The notes below the pieces were generated by a model. The model worked only from the letters and a program-made list of their open reading frames with translations. It was not told where the DNA came from and made no database searches. From Deltaproteobacteria bacterium (GTDB taxonomy: Bacteria; Myxococcota; Myxococcia; Myxococcales; 40CM-4-68-19), in the NCBI GenBank assembly GCA_025358085.1, contig JANYKT010000079.1, forward strand, positions 1 to 53,460: DNA of 53,460 bases. The letters run 5' to 3'. This document shows positions 17,869 through 26,160 of this stretch, piece by piece. The first letter of the stretch is position 1, and each line of letters opens with the position of its first letter. A program made the position numbers and the translations under genes.

Positions 17869-18261
17869 TCACAAATTCGGGTTCTGAATCTTGTCGGTCA
17901 GGAATTGCCAGAAGACATCGAACATCCCCAGCAGCACGGCGGCGATGACGGTCGCGACGATGACGGCGATCGAAGCCGCGCGGGTCTCGGCCAGCGAAGG
18001 CCAACTTACGCGCTTGAGCTCCGCGGCGATGTCCAACGAGACATCGTGCGTCCTCGGCAGCTTCCAGAGATAGAGCCCCACCGCCGCTGCGACACCCAGA
18101 CCGATGACCGAACTCCAGGTCCAGTCATTATAGAGCGGGCGCGTGAGCGGCTGGGTCACGGCCCAGCTGCCGAAGGCCAGCAGCAGGATGTGCTCCAGGA
18201 AGAGCCCGGCAAAGAGGCCCATCAGGATATAACCGATCGCGACCAGACGGCTGTTCGTCAC
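17869..18261 (-). CDS. secE: Preprotein translocase subunit SecE
   Basis: Membrane partner of SecY in the translocon. 130 residues from GTG at 18261, which has GGAGAGG about eleven bases upstream; an in-frame start at 18315 would add an unlikely Gly-rich leader. Two N-terminal membrane segments (as in the three-helix E. coli form) precede the conserved amphipathic stretch AAELKRVSWPSLAETRAAS and the final membrane helix. Position before nusG is standard. Confidence 0.93.
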   Translation of the reverse strand: MTNSRLVAIGYILMGLFAGLFLEHILLLAFGSWAVTQPLTRPLYNDWTWSSVIGLGVAAAVGLYLWKLPRTHDVSLDIAAELKRVSWPSLAETRAASIAVIVATVIAAVLLGMFDVFWQFLTDKIQNPNL

Positions 18262-18345
18262 AAAAACCTGACCCTCTCCTACCCCTGTTGCGCCCGGGAC
18301 CCCATGGCTCCCCATGGCTCTGTAGACAGCCCCTGAAGTACTGCA

Positions 18346-18370
18346 GCGCGGGAGTCAACGAATCCCGCGC
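18346..18370 (-). other. GC hairpin between tRNA-Trp and secE
   Basis: GCGCGGGA and TCCCGCGC are separated by nine bases. There is no T-run. It may aid tRNA-Trp 3' processing or partial termination before secE. Confidence 0.35.
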
Positions 18371-18390
18371 GGCTCCTTGCTTCCGAATGT

Positions 18391-18467
18391 TGGCAGGCCA
18401 GCCAGGACTCGAACCTGGAACATGCGGTTTTGGAGACCGCCGCTCTACCAATTGGAGCTACTGGCCT
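18391..18467 (-). tRNA. tRNA-Trp (CCA anticodon)
   Basis: The acceptor arms AGGCCAG and CTGGCCT pair fully, the T-loop TTCGAGT is present, and the anticodon loop reads CTCCAAA. The 3' CCA is encoded. It lies between rpmG and secE, the standard place in this group. Confidence 0.97.
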
Positions 18468-18480
18468 ACAAGGCCTGTCG

Positions 18481-18633
18481 CTATTTGGTCTCTTTGTGGT
18501 CCGTGTGCTTGCGACACCTCGGACAGAATTTGGGCAGGACGAGTTTGTCGGTCATCGTCCGCTTGTTCTTGGTGGTGGTGTAATTGCGTTCCCTGCACAC
18601 CGGGCACTCGAGAGTGATGATCGTGCGGTTCAT
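18481..18633 (-). CDS. rpmG: 50S ribosomal protein L33
   Basis: A 50-residue protein from the ATG at 18633, with GGAG nine bases upstream; the longer reading upstream runs into tRNA-Thr and was rejected. Four cysteines (10, 13, 37, 40) form the zinc site, so this is the zinc-binding form. [16 protein letters not shown] is characteristic. It follows tRNA-Thr directly; the tuf gene usual at that place is absent. Confidence 0.96.
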   Translation of the reverse strand: MNRTIITLECPVCRERNYTTTKNKRTMTDKLVLPKFCPRCRKHTDHKETK

Positions 18634-18651
18634 CGGCGCTTCTCCTCGTTT

Positions 18652-18727
18652 TGGAGCCCACCACCAGGATTGAACTGGTGACCTCGTCCTTACCAAGGAC
18701 GTGCTCTACCAACTGAGCTAGGTGGGC
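18652..18727 (-). tRNA. tRNA-Thr (GGT anticodon)
   Basis: Acceptor arms GCCCACC/GGTGGGC, T-loop TTCAATC, anticodon loop CTTGGTAAG centre GGT, encoded CCA. It is fourth in the tRNA quartet and corresponds to E. coli thrT by position. Confidence 0.97.
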
Positions 18728-18746
18728 TTCGATCTGTGTTGCTCCG

Positions 18747-18822
18747 TGGAGCGGGAAACGGGATTCGAACCCGTGACATTCAGCTTGGAAGGCTGACGCT
18801 CTACCAGCTGAGCTATTCCCGC
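18747..18822 (-). tRNA. tRNA-Gly (TCC anticodon)
   Basis: Acceptor GCGGGAA/TTCCCGC, T-loop TTCGAAT, anticodon loop CTTCCAA, encoded CCA. It is third in the quartet, like E. coli glyT. Confidence 0.97.
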
Positions 18823-18834
18823 AGTGTCCTCTAT

Positions 18835-18920
18835 TGGTGGAGGGAGAAGGATTCGAACCTTCGAAGGCGTGAGCCGGCAGATTTACAGTCTGCTCCCTTT
18901 GGCCGCTCGGGCATCCCTCC
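18835..18920 (-). tRNA. tRNA-Tyr (GTA anticodon)
   Basis: A class II tRNA with a long variable arm. Acceptor GGAGGGA/TCCCTCC, anticodon loop CTGTAAA, T-loop TTCGAAT, encoded CCA. It is second in the quartet, like E. coli tyrU. Confidence 0.97.
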
Positions 18921-18983
18921 CAAAAGTGCGCTGCGCTTTGCTGCTCCCTCGCCCCATCCTCACTGCTCACCCACCATCGTTGA

Positions 18984-19056
18984 AGCTGGCGGCGGGAATC
19001 GAACCCGCGACCTTCTGCTTACAAGGCAGGTGCTCTGCCGACTGAGCTACACCAGC
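18984..19056 (-). tRNA. tRNA-Thr (TGT anticodon), no encoded CCA
   Basis: Acceptor GCTGGTG/CGCCAGC with one G-T pair, T-loop TTCGATT, anticodon loop CTTGTAA. After the discriminator T the genome reads TCA rather than CCA, so unlike the other four tRNAs here the CCA must be added enzymatically. It is first in the quartet, like E. coli thrU. Confidence 0.95.
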
Positions 19057-19147
19057 AAAGATTTTCTAGCCTGCTAAGCTACCTAAGTTACTGATTTCAC
19101 AGCTCTTGACAACACTCGACAGACACCCATGCCCGCGGAGACGCAGC

Positions 19148-19176
19148 GTTCTAGGGGATCTGCTGCGGCTTGTCAA
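19148..19176 (-). promoter_or_regulatory. Strong sigma-70 promoter of the tRNA/translation operon
   Basis: TTGACA (19176-19171), a 17-base spacer and TAGAAC (19153-19148) on the minus strand, about 92 bases before the first tRNA. The discriminator is GC-rich (GCTGCGTC). A weaker second candidate (TTGTCA, 16 bases, TAACTT) lies closer to the tRNA. Confidence 0.75.
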
Positions 19177-19206
19177 GCGACCGCCGGTTCCGACGGAAAA
19201 GGCGGA

Positions 19207-19950
19207 TCAATTCGCCTTGGCCGCCCTCTGGCGGGCAACCTCGTACAGCGCGATCGCACCGGCCGCCGAGACGTTGAGCGACCCTACTTTGCCAGCCATC
19301 GGGATGCGCGCGACATGGTCGCAGGTTTTCTTGACCAGCGGCCTCACTCCCGCTCCCTCGCTGCCCATGACGATGGCGATCGGGCTGGTCAAATCGATCT
19401 CGCCCAACTCCTGCGCGCCATCGGCGGCAAGCGCAACCGTCCAGACTCCCGCCTCCTTCAGCTGCTCGAGCGCCCGCGTCAAGTTGGTGACCCGCGCGAC
19501 CGCGCAGTGCTCGAGCGCTCCCGCCGCCGCTTTTGAAGCGGCCGGCGTGACGCCCACCGCGCGGTCCCTGGGCAGGACGACCCCATGCGCTCCCAGGGCA
19601 TGGGCGCTGCGAACGAGCGCGCCGAGATTCTGTGGATCGGTCACGCCGTCAAGAACCAGCAGGAACGCGCCCGGCTTGATGACGTCCGCGAGTTCCACAT
19701 AGCCGTACTCGGCCAGCTCCGCCCCGACTCCCTGGTGAACCCCTCCGGCCGAACGGCGCTGGATCTCATTGAACGGTGCGTGCTCGACGCGAACTCCAGC
19801 TTGCTCCGCAGCCTGCGCGATGCGGTCGCCACCGCTCGAAGGTTTCCCGTCCTTGCCGCGCTCGATGAGTACGCGCAGGACGTCGCGCGGGTGCGCCCGC
19901 AGCGCCTCCAGGACCGGGTTGATGCCATAGACAAAGCGCGGCAGGCTCAC
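19207..19950 (-). CDS. rlmB: 23S rRNA (guanosine-2'-O-)-methyltransferase, RlmB/TrmH family
   Basis: SPOUT-class 2'-O-methyltransferase that acts on rRNA or tRNA using SAM. 247 residues. An N-terminal substrate-binding domain (YGINPVLEALRAHP) is followed by the catalytic domain with LDGVTDPQNLGALVRSA, IAIVMGSEGAGV and IPMAGKVGSLNVSAAGAIALYE, the three SPOUT motifs that form the knot. GTG at 19950 overlaps the previous stop (GTGA). The RlmB assignment is by overall resemblance; other TrmH-like targets are possible. Confidence 0.9.
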   Translation of the reverse strand: MSLPRFVYGINPVLEALRAHPRDVLRVLIERGKDGKPSSGGDRIAQAAEQAGVRVEHAPFNEIQRRSAGGVHQGVGAELAEYGYVELADVIKPGAFLLVLDGVTDPQNLGALVRSAHALGAHGVVLPRDRAVGVTPAASKAAAGALEHCAVARVTNLTRALEQLKEAGVWTVALAADGAQELGEIDLTSPIAIVMGSEGAGVRPLVKKTCDHVARIPMAGKVGSLNVSAAGAIALYEVARQRAAKAN

Positions 19951-20360
19951 TCCACCAGTACGGCGAGGCTAACGTCGCGCTTCTGCCGCTCGCACAACGT
20001 CTCGGTGCAGATGAAGAAGTTCACCGTCGCCTTCACCTCATCGCCGCCGGCCGGGCCCGAGGCAACGAAAGGAACGTCGAACTCGACCCCGCGCGCCTTG
20101 GTCTCGTGCGTGTCGGCCCGCAGCAATTTCGCCTTCTCGAGCTTGACCGCGCCTCCTGAGCTGAGCGCCACGCTCAGCGGCGCATCCGGCGAGACGTGGG
20201 CGCCCGCACGCGGGACGATCTCGAAGTGGGCTTTGCCAGCCGCGCCCTTCTTCACCTTGAGTGGTCCCCGGGTTGATTCGATCCGGTACGCACTCGCGGC
20301 TTCGTCAGCGCGGGCCGCGAGAGGGAGGGCGAACAGCAGCGCAAAGGTCGCGAGTCTCAT
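19947..20360 (-). CDS. Exported protein with DsbD N-terminal-like domain
   Basis: 137 residues with a signal peptide (MRLATFALLFALPLAARA). The mature part is beta-rich and ends with FFICTETLCERQKRDV, a Cys-x4-Cys pattern like that of the DsbD alpha domain (FxxCTxxxCxPxK). A periplasmic thiol or redox-partner role is possible but not demonstrated. Its stop overlaps the rlmB start by four bases, so the two are translationally coupled although no functional link is obvious. Confidence 0.75.
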   Translation of the reverse strand: MRLATFALLFALPLAARADEAASAYRIESTRGPLKVKKGAAGKAHFEIVPRAGAHVSPDAPLSVALSSGGAVKLEKAKLLRADTHETKARGVEFDVPFVASGPAGGDEVKATVNFFICTETLCERQKRDVSLAVLVE

Positions 20361-20463
20361 GAGTGCATAGACGCCCCAACACCGCGTTCGATGCAAGCCT
20401 TGAATGTCCCCGACCGACAACACCTTCCTGATCCGGGTCAAAGGCGCTTTAGCCGGGCTTCGG

Positions 20464-21342
20464 TTAGCCGCGGGCCAGCTCTTCGGCCCGCCCGATGATG
20501 GGCAGCGCCAGATCCTTCCCCGTCGCGCTCTCGAGGCCCTGCAGGCCGGGGCTCGAGTTGACGTCGAACACCATCGCGCCCGCGCTTCCTTCGATGAGAT
20601 CGATGGCCGCCACCTCCAGCCCCACCACACGCGCCGCCAGCACCGCCATCGCATCCAGCTCGGCGGGCACCCGCACAGCCTTGAGCTGGGCACCCCGAGC
20701 GAGCGTATGCAGAAGCCGTCCGGGCAGCGGCCGCCGCTCGACCCAGGCCACCGCGCGGTCGCCGACGACCAGCGCACGCAGGTCTCGCTCGCGCTTGCGC
20801 CGCACGTAGCGCTGCACCAACAGGTTGTGTCCCATCGACAGCACCGCCTCGAGCGCCGCTTCCATGGTTTGCAGCGACTCGCACACCATCACGCCCGGCC
20901 GCTCGCCGACCGTGAGCAGCTTGATCAGCACCGGCACGCCGCCGACCAGCTCGACCATCGCTTTCAGGTCGCTCGCGCTCGAGGCCATCACCGTGGTCGG
21001 GACCGGCACGCCCTGCGCCGAGAGCAGCTGCAGGGTGCGCATCTTGTTGCGCGACGCAGCGATTCCATTCGCGTCGTTGAGCACTGGCACGCCCATCATC
21101 GTGAAGTGATTCACGACGGCAAGCCCGTAGGGCTGGATGGAGGGCGCTATCCGCGGGATCACGACGTCGGTGCGTCCCAGCCGCTTTCGCTGGTAGAACG
21201 CACTCGGCGCTTTACCGTCCAGGTGCATCTCGACTTGCAGCGGGTCGAGCACGCGCACCTTCGCGCCACGCAGCCGCGCCGCCTGCGTCAGCCGCTTCGT
21301 GGTGTAGATGCCGGCCTTGCGGCTGAGGATGGTGAGGTGCAC
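20464..21342 (-). CDS. RimK-like ATP-grasp ligase
   Basis: 292 residues of the ATP-grasp superfamily, alpha-L-glutamate ligase (RimK) branch. N-terminal pre-grasp domain (MHLTILSRKAGIYTTKRL); NDANGIAASRNKMRTLQLL is the segment entering the ATP-grasp fold. PVLIKLLTVGERPGVM is the ATP-binding loop and FDVNSSPGLQGLE the magnesium-binding end. RimK adds Glu to ribosomal protein S6; relatives act on cofactors or amino-group carriers, and the substrate here is open. GTG at 21342 lies eight bases from a divergent plus-strand start, leaving little room for two promoters. Confidence 0.82.
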   Translation of the reverse strand: MHLTILSRKAGIYTTKRLTQAARLRGAKVRVLDPLQVEMHLDGKAPSAFYQRKRLGRTDVVIPRIAPSIQPYGLAVVNHFTMMGVPVLNDANGIAASRNKMRTLQLLSAQGVPVPTTVMASSASDLKAMVELVGGVPVLIKLLTVGERPGVMVCESLQTMEAALEAVLSMGHNLLVQRYVRRKRERDLRALVVGDRAVAWVERRPLPGRLLHTLARGAQLKAVRVPAELDAMAVLAARVVGLEVAAIDLIEGSAGAMVFDVNSSPGLQGLESATGKDLALPIIGRAEELARG

Positions 21343-21350
21343 GCCTGCGC

Positions 21351-21995
21351 ATGAGTTATCTTATGCAGGTGCTGACCGTCATCTCCTGGTTTGCGGCGCG
21401 CAGGTCAAGGCGCCCCCTCTTCGAACTCGTTCAGGGTTCGCTCACCAACCGGCCCGCGCTCATCGCGATCGTCTCCGACCAGTACACCAATGAGCATCAC
21501 ATCCGGCCTTTTGCACCGCTGGCCGAGAGGCTGGAAGGCCGCATGGACGTCATCCTCGCCGCCGAGTGGCACGCCGAAGACCGCGTCGCCGAGGGCGAGG
21601 CACTCTACCGGTCGCTCGCGGTCGCGCCGCAGGTCCGGGCGAGGCTCACGGCCGATGAGGGCGACCAGAGAGTCGCGCTGGTGGTGCGCCAGAAGAAGCC
21701 CATCGCGCTGCTCGAGCTCTTCTTCAGGGAGCGCGCGCGCGTTGACGACGAGGAGGAGCTACGCCTGCGCGCGTTGGAGGACGCGGCGCTGCTCAGGCTC
21801 GAAGAGCTGCTTCGACTGCTGCCGCCGCAGCCCCCGCCGCCGTCTCGGCTGCTCGCGCCCGGCGAACACGACTTTGCCGCCAACGGCTTGTGCCGCGCCT
21901 GCAACCAGGGCAGCTCGACGCTGTCGCTCTGTCCCGGCACGCGCAAGGACGAGGGGCCGCGCCGCGACCGCTTCGAGCTCATCGAGTTGGACTGA
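21351..21995 (+). CDS. Hypothetical protein with C-terminal cysteine pairs
   Basis: 214 residues, family not recognised. The central part (about 90-160) is charged and helical; a Pro-rich linker LLPPQPPPPSRL follows, then GLCRACNQGSSTLSLCPGTRKDEG, which holds three cysteines and could bind metal. No signal peptide. The first ATG at 21351 is very close to the divergent rimK-like start, so a later start (21363 or further in) is possible. Its stop overlaps the next ATG (TGATG), supporting a real, cotranslated gene. Confidence 0.62.
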   Translation: MSYLMQVLTVISWFAARRSRRPLFELVQGSLTNRPALIAIVSDQYTNEHHIRPFAPLAERLEGRMDVILAAEWHAEDRVAEGEALYRSLAVAPQVRARLTADEGDQRVALVVRQKKPIALLELFFRERARVDDEEELRLRALEDAALLRLEELLRLLPPQPPPPSRLLAPGEHDFAANGLCRACNQGSSTLSLCPGTRKDEGPRRDRFELIELD

Positions 21996-22456
21996 TGACG
22001 GCCCTCTTCGCAGCGCTCGTGCTCGCCGCCATTCCGGTCCGATCCATCGCTGCTGCGCCCCGGCTCGCGGCGGAGATCGGCCACGGCAAACCGGTGGTGC
22101 TGCACTTCTGGGCCACCTGGTGCGGGGCCTGCGTCGAAGAATTTCCCCGCATCCGCGCCGAGCTCAAAAAGCTTTCCGGCCGCGGCATCGCGGTGGCACT
22201 GATCTCGATCGATAGACCCGGGGACGCGGCGAAGGTGGAAGAGTTTCTTCAGCGGTTCCAGCTGCAGGATCTGCCAGCCATCATCCTCGACGCGCCCGAT
22301 CCCGAGCCGGTCGCCCGGGCGGTCGGCGACCTGCGCTGGGACGGCACCCTGCCCGCGACGTTCGTCTTCGATGCGCGCGCGAAGCTGGTCAAGGGCTTCA
22401 TCGGCCGGACCAACGCGGCGGAGCTGGATGCGGCAGCGCGCAAGCTCACGCACTGA
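21995..22456 (+). CDS. TlpA/thioredoxin-like exported protein
   Basis: 153 residues. A signal peptide ([20 protein letters not shown]) is followed by a thioredoxin fold with the redox pair C43-C46 in [16 protein letters not shown] and the cis-Pro region [10 protein letters not shown]. Such proteins reduce or oxidise disulfides in the periplasm, for example in cytochrome c maturation. The ATG shares one base with the preceding stop. Its 3' end overlaps the convergent prs gene by 11 bases. Confidence 0.85.
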   Translation: MTALFAALVLAAIPVRSIAAAPRLAAEIGHGKPVVLHFWATWCGACVEEFPRIRAELKKLSGRGIAVALISIDRPGDAAKVEEFLQRFQLQDLPAIILDAPDPEPVARAVGDLRWDGTLPATFVFDARAKLVKGFIGRTNAAELDAAARKLTH

Positions 22457-23363
22457 CCGCGGCGGCGAGCAGCTTCGCCACCGAATCGACCTCGAGAAAT
22501 GCGCTGCGCAGCGTCAGCGCGCGCGGATGCGAATCGGTGACGATTACTTTGTCGAAGAGCCCGCTCTGCTGCAGCCGCGGCAGCGCGTCGCCGGGAAAGA
22601 CGCCGTGCGTGGCCACCGCTGAGATGCGCGTGGCTCCGGCGGCCCGATACGCACGCGCGGCGTTCAGCAGCGACCCGCCGGTGCGAATCAGGTCATCATA
22701 GATGACCACATGCCGGCCCTCCACCTGCGCCGAGACGGCTGTAACCTCGGTCCCCGCGGTGGTGCGGCGCTTGAATACGAACGCTGCCGGGACGCCGAGA
22801 TCGTTGGCCATCGCCTCGACCCACTTGGCGCGGCCCGCGTCGGTGCAGGCGATGGCGAAAGCCGAGCCGGGGGCAGTCCCTGAGCCGGTGTCCGCGGTGA
22901 GGCGGCGGATGGCCTGGAGAATCACCGGCTTCGCGGACAGATGGACAGGCCGCAGCGGGCCCTCGAAATAGAAGGGGATGCCTTCGGTGTGCAGGTCCAG
23001 CAGCAGCACGCGCGCGCCCGAGCCCGGCAAGGGAATGGACGACAGCAGCCGCGCCCGCGTCTTGGCCGTCACGATCTCGCGAGGCAGCGCGGCGCGCTCC
23101 ATGGTGGCGTAGCCGAAATAGGGAATCACCAGGCTCAGGCTGCGCGCGCCCGCTTCGACAATGCCGCTGGCGAGGTCGTACAGCTCCAGTGTATCGGCCT
23201 CCGAGACGGTGCCGCCCAGGAGCGCAACGTCCTTGCCGGCCGGCGAGGTTTCCAGCCGCAAATAGCGTTCGCCGTCGGGGAACAGCTTGTTCTCCACGGT
23301 GCCCCGTTCGAGCCCGGTCGCCGCCGCGAGCGCGGCATACGCCTGCGTATGAAAGAGGATCAC
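22446..23363 (-). CDS. prs: Ribose-phosphate pyrophosphokinase
   Basis: Makes PRPP from ribose-5-phosphate and ATP. 305 residues from GTG at 23363, which overlaps the pncB stop (GTGA). N terminus [34 protein letters not shown]; the ATP/flexible-loop region includes [22 protein letters not shown]; the PRPP-binding loop is [15 protein letters not shown]. These differ from the housekeeping enzyme (DLHAxQIQGFF, DDxxDTGGT), so this is a divergent Prs. Placement after nicotinate phosphoribosyltransferase suggests it feeds PRPP to NAD salvage. Confidence 0.86.
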   Translation of the reverse strand: MILFHTQAYAALAAATGLERGTVENKLFPDGERYLRLETSPAGKDVALLGGTVSEADTLELYDLASGIVEAGARSLSLVIPYFGYATMERAALPREIVTAKTRARLLSSIPLPGSGARVLLLDLHTEGIPFYFEGPLRPVHLSAKPVILQAIRRLTADTGSGTAPGSAFAIACTDAGRAKWVEAMANDLGVPAAFVFKRRTTAGTEVTAVSAQVEGRHVVIYDDLIRTGGSLLNAARAYRAAGATRISAVATHGVFPGDALPRLQQSGLFDKVIVTDSHPRALTLRSAFLEVDSVAKLLAAAVSA

Positions 23364-24796
23364 GCGCGAGCCTCCAGGATCATCCTCGTCCGGCGTTCGT
23401 GCAACCGCGGCTCCAGCCCCACCGGATACGCGTGCGGGTTGGCAAAGCGCCGGCTCCCCGCGGGCAAACGTGCCACCTGCGCGAGGCAGCGCGCACGCGA
23501 GTCGGCAAGAGACGGCGTGGCGTACACGCTTTTGCCGCCGCGCACGGCCGGCACCAAAAGATCTTCCCACGGCGTTGTTTCCGGGAGCCGCTTGCGCCGC
23601 GTTGGATCGACCGGGTCGACGAGCGTTCCGTCTCCCGGGCCCAGGCGCACGTCGTAGATGCAATCGCCCGCGGGCTCGCCGCCGTGCAGGAACCGCCTGA
23701 CCTGGAGGATGCCCGGAGTGGTGGTCTTGGCGGTCTGCTCCGAGAGCTTGATGCGGCTCTGCCACTCGCCGCCCGGCTCGCGCACCGCCCCGAGCTTATA
23801 GACGCCGGCCAGCGCGCCCTCGCCTCCGCCGGTGACCAGCTGGGTACCTACGCCCCAGGTTCCGATGCGCGCGCCCTGCAGCTTCAGGCTCTCGATCACT
23901 CGCTCGTCGAGATCATTGGATCCGAGCACGCGCGCCTGCGGAAAGCCCGCCTCATCGAGCATGCGCCGCGCCTGGATGGACAGCCAGGCGAGATCTCCCG
24001 AATCGAGCCGGACACCGAGCAGCTCGTGCCCGTGCGCGCGCAGCTCGCGGCCGATCGTGATCGCATGCGCGACGCCCTGAAGGGAATCGAAGGTATCGAC
24101 CAGGAACAGGCAATTGCCGGGCAATGCGCCGGCGTATTCGCGAAAAGCGTGCAGCTCGTCGTCGAAGAGCATCACCCAGCTGTGCGCGTGCGTCCCGCGC
24201 ACCGGAATGCCCAGCAGCTTCCCGGCCATCGCATTCGAGGTAGACTCGACACCTCCGATATACGCCGCGCGCGACGCCAGCAGTGCGCCGTCGATGCCCT
24301 GGGCCCGCCGCAGCCCGAACTCCAGCACCGGATCTCCGCGAGCCGCCACGCACACGCGCGCGGCCTTGGTGGCAATCAACGTCTGGAAATTAAGCAGGTT
24401 CAATAAGGGGGTCTCGAGCAACATGCAGGGAATGATTGGACCTTGCACCCGCAGCACCGGCTCGTAGGGAAAGACCACCGTTCCCTCCGGGACCGCGTCC
24501 ACGTCGCAGGTGAGCTGGAGTTCCGATAGATACTGGAGGAACCCGTCGTCGAAGAGCCCTTGTTGCCCGAGCCACTCGAGATCATCGGATTGAAACCGAA
24601 AGAGCTTGAACAGCTCGAGCGCGGGTCCCAGCCCTGCCGCCACGGTGAAGCCGCCATCGAATGGCGCTTTGCGAAAGAAGTGATGGAACACCGCCTCGCG
24701 CTCGTGCGCGCCCGACTTCCAGGCGGCAAATGCCATGGTCAATTGATACAGATCGGTAAACAACGCGAGTCGCGGTCCATACAGCTCTTCGAGCAT
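23360..24796 (-). CDS. pncB: Nicotinate phosphoribosyltransferase
   Basis: Converts nicotinate and PRPP to nicotinate mononucleotide, the entry step of NAD salvage. 478 residues. Family marks are [18 protein letters not shown] near residue 15, [37 protein letters not shown] with the conserved histidine, [11 protein letters not shown] and [13 protein letters not shown]. The ATG at 24796 is three bases after the preceding gene; the stop overlaps prs. It is the middle gene of a three-gene operon. Confidence 0.92.
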   Translation of the reverse strand: MLEELYGPRLALFTDLYQLTMAFAAWKSGAHEREAVFHHFFRKAPFDGGFTVAAGLGPALELFKLFRFQSDDLEWLGQQGLFDDGFLQYLSELQLTCDVDAVPEGTVVFPYEPVLRVQGPIIPCMLLETPLLNLLNFQTLIATKAARVCVAARGDPVLEFGLRRAQGIDGALLASRAAYIGGVESTSNAMAGKLLGIPVRGTHAHSWVMLFDDELHAFREYAGALPGNCLFLVDTFDSLQGVAHAITIGRELRAHGHELLGVRLDSGDLAWLSIQARRMLDEAGFPQARVLGSNDLDERVIESLKLQGARIGTWGVGTQLVTGGGEGALAGVYKLGAVREPGGEWQSRIKLSEQTAKTTTPGILQVRRFLHGGEPAGDCIYDVRLGPGDGTLVDPVDPTRRKRLPETTPWEDLLVPAVRGGKSVYATPSLADSRARCLAQVARLPAGSRRFANPHAYPVGLEPRLHERRTRMILEARA

Positions 24797-24799
24797 TCT

Positions 24800-26011
24800 T
24801 CAGCGCCTCCAGCTCGCTGCCTGTGCCGCAGTGGGATTGACGATCACCTCGCCCGTGTCGCTGTCCAGCGCGATGCGGTCGCCGTTGCCGACGCCATGGA
24901 AAATCTGCCGGACGCCGCACACCACCGGCAGCCCCAGCGAAGCCAGCAGCGCCACTCCTGTCGAGGCGTCGGCGTCGGCCGCGCAGATGGCGCCGACCGC
25001 GCCGTGCGACCAGCCGCGCAGCGCCGCGAGCCCCGGGAGGTGAACGCCGATGAGCAGCTCGCCCCGCCGGAATCGCGAGGGCTCGAGGCCCGAGAGCCGG
25101 TGCGCCACCGCCCCGAGGAACTCCTCGACATCGACCGCGCGCCGCGCCGCCGGCCCGTGAATGGCCAGCGCCCGCGCATACTCGGCAGCGATACGCTCCA
25201 GCGCAAGCGACGGCCCCACCCTCGCTTTGAGAAGCTCTTGCGCACGCTCCTCCAGCCGCCCGTCGTCGAGCGTGGTGCAGATCTCCTCCAGCTCGCGGGT
25301 CGGCTGCGTGGCAGCCGCGCGCGCCTTCTCGACCAGCGCGTGCACCTCTTCCCGGACGGCCTTGAAAGCGGCCGCGAGTTCCTCGCCAGTCGCTTTATCG
25401 CCGCGCTTGCGGGGAATGGCGCGCGACAGCACGGCGGCCATGCCCAGCGTGCGCCCGCACCGGTTGCCGGCGCCGTGGAAGAGGAGGTTCGCGCCCTGCG
25501 GGTGCTGCGCGTCGATCAGCGTCGCGATGCCGCGCGTGCAGGAGATGGCGAGCAGCAGGTCCCGCTCGGAGAAGGGTCCCTCCTCGCGCTGCAGCACCAG
25601 CGCCCCGCGCGCCCGCGCGGAGCTCAACACCGGGATCGCCAGGAAGGCCGGATATCGCTCCTCGCCGAGCTGCGGAAAATAGGAGAACTGTTCAATCAGC
25701 CGCGCGTCGTCCACCGTCACCGGCCGCATCGACTGCACCGCGGTGCCGGTGATGCCCTGCCCCACTTTGAGCCGCACCTCGCCGAGCACGTCCGCGTCGT
25801 AGCCGTGGTTGCCGCGCAGCACCAGCTCCTCGCCGGGTTCGAGCACGTAGACGCTCGCAACCGGCACGGAGCAGAGGGTCGCGAGCTGCTTGCAGATGAA
25901 GCCCAGGCCCGACGAAAGCGTGCCGCCGCTCGCAGGTCCGGCGGCGAGGTTCAACGCTGCCTGCACGCGGGGAGAACCGAAGACGATCTGCAACGGCACG
26001 CGAGAGTCCAC
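24800..26011 (-). CDS. GAF / PtsI-N-like protein lacking the PEP-binding barrel
   Basis: 403 residues resembling the front two-thirds of PtsP (EI-Ntr). A GAF domain (about 25-165) is followed by an enzyme-I N-terminal-like helical domain (about 170-325) and the swivelling domain with a retained histidine near residue 336 in GWSHGAVGAI, ending in GDRIALDSDTGEVIVNPT. It stops there; the roughly 250-residue PEP-utilising TIM barrel of a normal PtsP is absent and the next gene starts three bases later. It cannot self-phosphorylate from PEP as drawn. GTG at 26011 is the assumed start. It is first gene of the pncB-prs operon. Confidence 0.78.
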   Translation of the reverse strand: MDSRVPLQIVFGSPRVQAALNLAAGPASGGTLSSGLGFICKQLATLCSVPVASVYVLEPGEELVLRGNHGYDADVLGEVRLKVGQGITGTAVQSMRPVTVDDARLIEQFSYFPQLGEERYPAFLAIPVLSSARARGALVLQREEGPFSERDLLLAISCTRGIATLIDAQHPQGANLLFHGAGNRCGRTLGMAAVLSRAIPRKRGDKATGEELAAAFKAVREEVHALVEKARAAATQPTRELEEICTTLDDGRLEERAQELLKARVGPSLALERIAAEYARALAIHGPAARRAVDVEEFLGAVAHRLSGLEPSRFRRGELLIGVHLPGLAALRGWSHGAVGAICAADADASTGVALLASLGLPVVCGVRQIFHGVGNGDRIALDSDTGEVIVNPTAAQAASWRR

Positions 26012-26160
26012 GAAGCCAGACTACAAAACATTCGTGCGCTAAAGGGAATGATGAATCGCGACGAGGAGCAGCTGCCGTTCAAATGGGGACACCCGACGCA
26101 ACTCGTGCCAATCGAGGCCTCGAGTCCCTCGCTCTCAACGCGCCATGATAAGCCCCGCCG

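Noticed and set aside
18346-18370. Hairpin between tRNA-Trp and secE as a full terminator
   Set aside because: No T-run, and secE-nusG need transcription from upstream; kept only as an unassigned hairpin.
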